Assembly: GCA_963739645.1 (NCBI GenBank)
Contig: CAVUBM010000028.1
Location: 13,623 to 77,622 of the forward strand
DNA: 64,000 nucleotides
From: JASHPR01 sp963739645
GTDB taxonomy: Bacteria; Actinomycetota; Actinomycetes; Streptosporangiales; Streptosporangiaceae
Direction: 5' to 3'
Below, piece after piece: positions 61,591-64,000 of this stretch. Position numbers and translations under genes: made by a program. Each line of letters begins with the position of its first letter. Position 1 is the stretch's first letter. The notes below the pieces were generated by a model that did no database searches, was not told the origin of the DNA, and saw nothing but the letters and a program-made list of their open reading frames with translations.

Positions 61591-62077
61591 CTACCCGGCG
61601 CTGACCAGGACTCCCACCATGACGGCGCGCTCGGCCGAGCGGTTCTGCCAGTCGTGCGGCACGCCCGGCTGCTGCACGACCGAGTCCCCGGGGCCGAGGG
61701 TGAGCTCAGTGTCGCCGACGATGAGGGTCACCTGCCCGCTCAGGATCGTGACGTAGTCGAGCGTGTCGGTGGCGTGCGCCTCCTGGAAGCCCTCGTGCTC
61801 GGCGCTGAGCTCGTCGTCGCCTGCGCGGCCGGCCTTCCGCCTCGTCGTCAGCACCCGGTGCGATCTCGACGATCCGGAAGCACGCGCCACCCGGCGGCGG
61901 CTCAAGCGCCCACTCGCGGGTCGAGGCATCGGCGTCTGTGGCCTTGATCGGCCCCCGGTCCGATACCCAGAGCTCGGTCGTGGTGTAGCGGCCCGCATGG
62001 ATGACGGTGGGCGGATCACCCTGCCGGATGATCGCGGGGTTCCCGTTCTCGTCGTACCCGGTGACCACTCTGTTCAT
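61591..62077 (-). CDS. Cupin domain protein, one frameshift
   Basis: About 160 residues: MNRVVTGYDENGNPAIIRQGDPPTVIHAGRYTTTELWVSDRGP (first half) then, after a one-base offset near 61833, AEHEGFQEAHATDTLDYVTILSGQVTLIVGDTELTLGPGDSVVQQPGVPHDWQNRSAERAVMVGVLVSAG. The H-x-x-x-x-Y and PHDW motifs are those of cupin proteins often found near aldehyde dehydrogenases. It is divergent from the ALDH gene. Confidence 0.8.
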
Positions 62078-62204
62078 GGGCGATCCCTCCCCAGCGGGCG
62101 CTATGTGCCGGTTGCGGGACCGTACCATGGAGGAGTTGCCCGGTCACGGCCGGAATGCGATCCTCAGCCATGAGCTCAATTCAGGCGTATCGGAGGCAAG
62201 CCCC

Positions 62205-63574
62205 ATGATGTACCAGGTAGTCAACCCGGCCACCGGCAAGGTCGAGAGCGAGTTCCCGACGGCGACCGACGCCGAGATCAGCGACGTGCTGGCCCGGGCC
62301 GAGCGAGGCTACGTGTCATGGCGGCACACCTCCAAGGCCGAGCGCGCGGCCATGCTGCACCGGGTGGCGCAGATCTACCGCGACCGGGCCGCCGAGCTGG
62401 GCCCGATCATCACCCGGGAGATGGGCAAGACCACCGCCGAGGCCCAGGGCGAGCTGGACATCGTCGTCGACATCTACCAGTACTACGCGGACCACGGCGA
62501 GGACCTGCTCAAGGACCAGCCGCTGGAGTCCAGCACGCCGGGGAAGGCCTGGGTCCGCAGGTCCCCGATCGGGCCGGTGCTGGGCATCATGCCGTGGAAT
62601 TTCCCGTACTACCAGGTGGCCAGGTTCGCCGCCCCGAACCTGATGATCGGCAACGTCATCGTGCTCAAGCACGCGCCGCAGTGCCCCGAGTCAGCCCTGG
62701 CCATGCAGCAGATCTTCCGCGACGCCGGGCTGCCTGAGGACGCGTACATCAACGTGTTCGCCACCAACGAGCAGGTCGCCACCATGATCGCCGACCCGCG
62801 TATCGCCGGGGTGTCGGTGACCGGCAGCGAGCGGGCACGGCCGTGGCCGCCACGGCCGGGCAGAACCTGAAGAAGGTCGTGCTGGAGCTCGGGGGCTCGG
62901 ACGCGTACCTCGTGCTCGACGGCGCGGACATCACCAACGTGGCCAAGGCCGCGGTGGCCGCCCGGATGGAGAACGGTGGCCAGTCCTGCAACGCCGCCAA
63001 GCGCATGATCGTGGTCGACAGCGCCTTCGACGAGTTCACCAAGGAGTTCACCGCGGGCATGGCCGCCCAGGTCACGGGGGACCCCACCGACCCGGCCACG
63101 ACCTACGGGCCGCTGTCCTCCGAGCTGGCCGCCCAGCGGCTGATGGAGCAGATCGACGACGCGGTCAGCAAGGGCGCGACCGTCCACCTCGGTGGGCACC
63201 GCGTGGACCGGCCCGGCGCGTTCGTGGAGGCGACCGTGCTGTCCGGCGTGACCCCGGAGATGCGGGCCTACCGCGAGGAACTGTTCGGGCCCGCAGCCGT
63301 GATCTATAAGGTGGCGAACGCCGACGAGGCCGTCGAGCTGGCCAACGGCAGCGCCTACGGGCTCGGCGGCGCGGTGTTCAGCAGCGACGAGGCACTCGCC
63401 CTAGACGTGGCGGACCGCCTCGACGTCGGGATGGCGTGGGTCAACCAGGTCGAGGGCGGGGGCGCAGAACTGCCGTTCGGTGGCACCAAGCGATCTGGTG
63501 TGGGCCGCGAGCTCGGGCCGCTCGGCATCGACGAGTTCGTGAACAAGAAGCTCATCCACACGTCGCCCGAGTAA
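62205..63574 (+). CDS. NAD(P)-dependent aldehyde dehydrogenase (succinate-semialdehyde type), one frameshift
   Basis: About 455 residues. MPWNFPYYQVARFAAPNLMIGNVIVLKHA, GVSVTGSE, the catalytic Glu in VLELGGSDAYLVL and the Cys in NGGQSCNAAKRM, plus ELFGPAAVIYKV and LPFGGTKRSGVGRELGPLGIDEF at the end, are class 3 ALDH hallmarks. Resemblance to GabD-like enzymes supports the succinate-semialdehyde label. The frame breaks near 62834 (GERARPW should read G-T-A-V-A-A-T-A-G-Q-N). ATG ATG at 62205/62208 follow GGAGG. A cupin gene is divergent. Confidence 0.88.
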
Positions 63575-63620
63575 CGGCCGCCGGTGGCCTTTATGCGAGG
63601 TCACCGCGCTGATCCGACGA

Positions 63621-63651
63621 CAGCCAGGGGTTCCGGCCGGGCCCCTGGCTG
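63621..63651. terminator. Hairpin after the aldehyde dehydrogenase gene
   Basis: CAGCCAGGGG (63621-63630) and CCCCTGGCTG (63642-63651) form a perfect 10-bp stem with an 11-base loop, about 50 bases after the ALDH stop. It is likely an intrinsic terminator, with only a weak T-rich end. Confidence 0.6.
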
Positions 63652-63782
63652 TTCGGCTTGAACGGTGGGCGGATGCCCGGCCGGCCCATTAGCAGAAGGG
63701 TGTTTGTGAAAGTTACCGGAATAAGGCGGCCAGGCGAGGGCAGCGAGTGCCGATTATCTGAAATCGGTAAGGAGCTCAGGCA

Positions 63783-64000
63783 ATGTCCTCGCTCGCTGGG
63801 AGCAGCTCAGACATCCGTGCCCACCGGGTCCGCGCCATCGCGGCCAGCACTGTCGGCACCACCATCGAGTGGTACGACTTCTTCCTCTACGGCACCTCCG
63901 CGGCTCTGGTCTTCCCGAAGGTGTTCTTTCCTGGCAGTTCGCCGTTCACCGGCATCATGCTGTCGTTCGGCACCCAGTTCGTCGGGTTCGCGGCGCGGCC
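63783..64000 (+). CDS. MHS-family MFS transporter (metabolite:H+ symporter), partial at the right edge
   Basis: The first 72 codons of a transporter: MSSLAGSSSDIRAHRVRAIAASTVGTTIEWYDFFLYGTSAALVFPKVFFPGSSPFTGIMLSFGTQFVGFAARP. TIEWYDFFLYGTSAALVF and the FVGFAARP-G segment are the MHS (ProP/KgtP/ShiA-type) signature. AAGGAG lies nine bases before the ATG. The rest of the gene is beyond the window; substrate cannot be told. Confidence 0.9.
   Translation, partial: MSSLAGSSSDIRAHRVRAIAASTVGTTIEWYDFFLYGTSAALVFPKVFFPGSSPFTGIMLSFGTQFVGFAAR

Overview
The window is high-GC DNA with GC-rich third codon positions, GTG/TTG starts, many ATGA/GTGA stop-start overlaps and typical actinomycete families: SAV2177-type methyltransferase, SARP-NB-ARC-TPR regulator, PASTA-less Ser/Thr kinase, SpoIIE/STAS/RsbA partner-switching proteins, DUF3618 and holin-like membrane proteins, and tadA with its associated protein. 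It is chromosomal and comes from a filamentous-type actinomycete, plausibly Streptosporangiales or a relative. I cannot name the genus. I see no phage, transposon, CRISPR array, rRNA or replication origin. The only RNA gene is a tRNA-Ser(CGA).

Layout. 0-9.5 kb: a methyltransferase fragment, a GT87 mannosyltransferase, an ArsR-SRPBCC-SRPBCC operon, a Clp-N protein, a SAM methyltransferase, a LuxR-tailed hydrolase, a tautomerase, an aldo/keto reductase with divergent TetR, and a STAS protein. 10.3-14.9 kb: a translationally coupled cassette (ferritin-like fragment, acyl-CoA dehydrogenase-like, PIG-L deacetylase, methyltransferase, GT2), then a C45 acyltransferase; this is the best candidate for an undescribed pathway. 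15.2-19 kb: a four-gene envelope-stress type operon (DUF3618, holin-like, YihY/BrkB) and a TetR gene next to a 13-bp iterated repeat. 19.2-22.2 kb: STAS, GAF-SpoIIE phosphatase and MEDS-type RsbA kinase, a partner-switching module without a local sigma factor. 22.2-35.4 kb: truncated SDR, VOC protein, secreted HAF-like repeat protein, large SARP regulator, small membrane proteins, DUF899, GNAT, thioesterase, and an MFS-AraC-DHFR-NTF2-membrane operon with divergent TetR and a perfect 13+13 palindrome.

35.8-39 kb: a membrane Ser/Thr kinase whose ectodomain is two almost identical six-bladed Kelch propellers (842 of 843 bp identical). 42.2-49.3 kb: a teichoic-acid-like locus (Bcs1/TarIJ-type CDP-ribitol enzyme joined to a membrane region, CDP-glycerol/ribitol glycerophosphotransferase, sulfotransferase-like, IolG-like dehydrogenase, SnoaL-like). 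49.3-64 kb: aminotransferase, XRE-cupin regulator with divergent EamA exporter, PH-domain protein, tadA, tRNA-Ser, esterase, VapB-annotated-family protein, orphan ABC binding lipoprotein, a drug-type ABC exporter operon with MerR/GNAT/cupin, aldehyde dehydrogenase, and an MHS transporter running off the end.

A striking technical feature is the number of single-base frameshifts in otherwise well-conserved genes (at least a dozen genes, with dense clusters at 49.5-50.7 and 60.0-61.2 kb). Because the protein resumes correctly in another frame each time, I read most of these as sequencing or assembly errors rather than gene decay, and I annotate such genes across the breaks.
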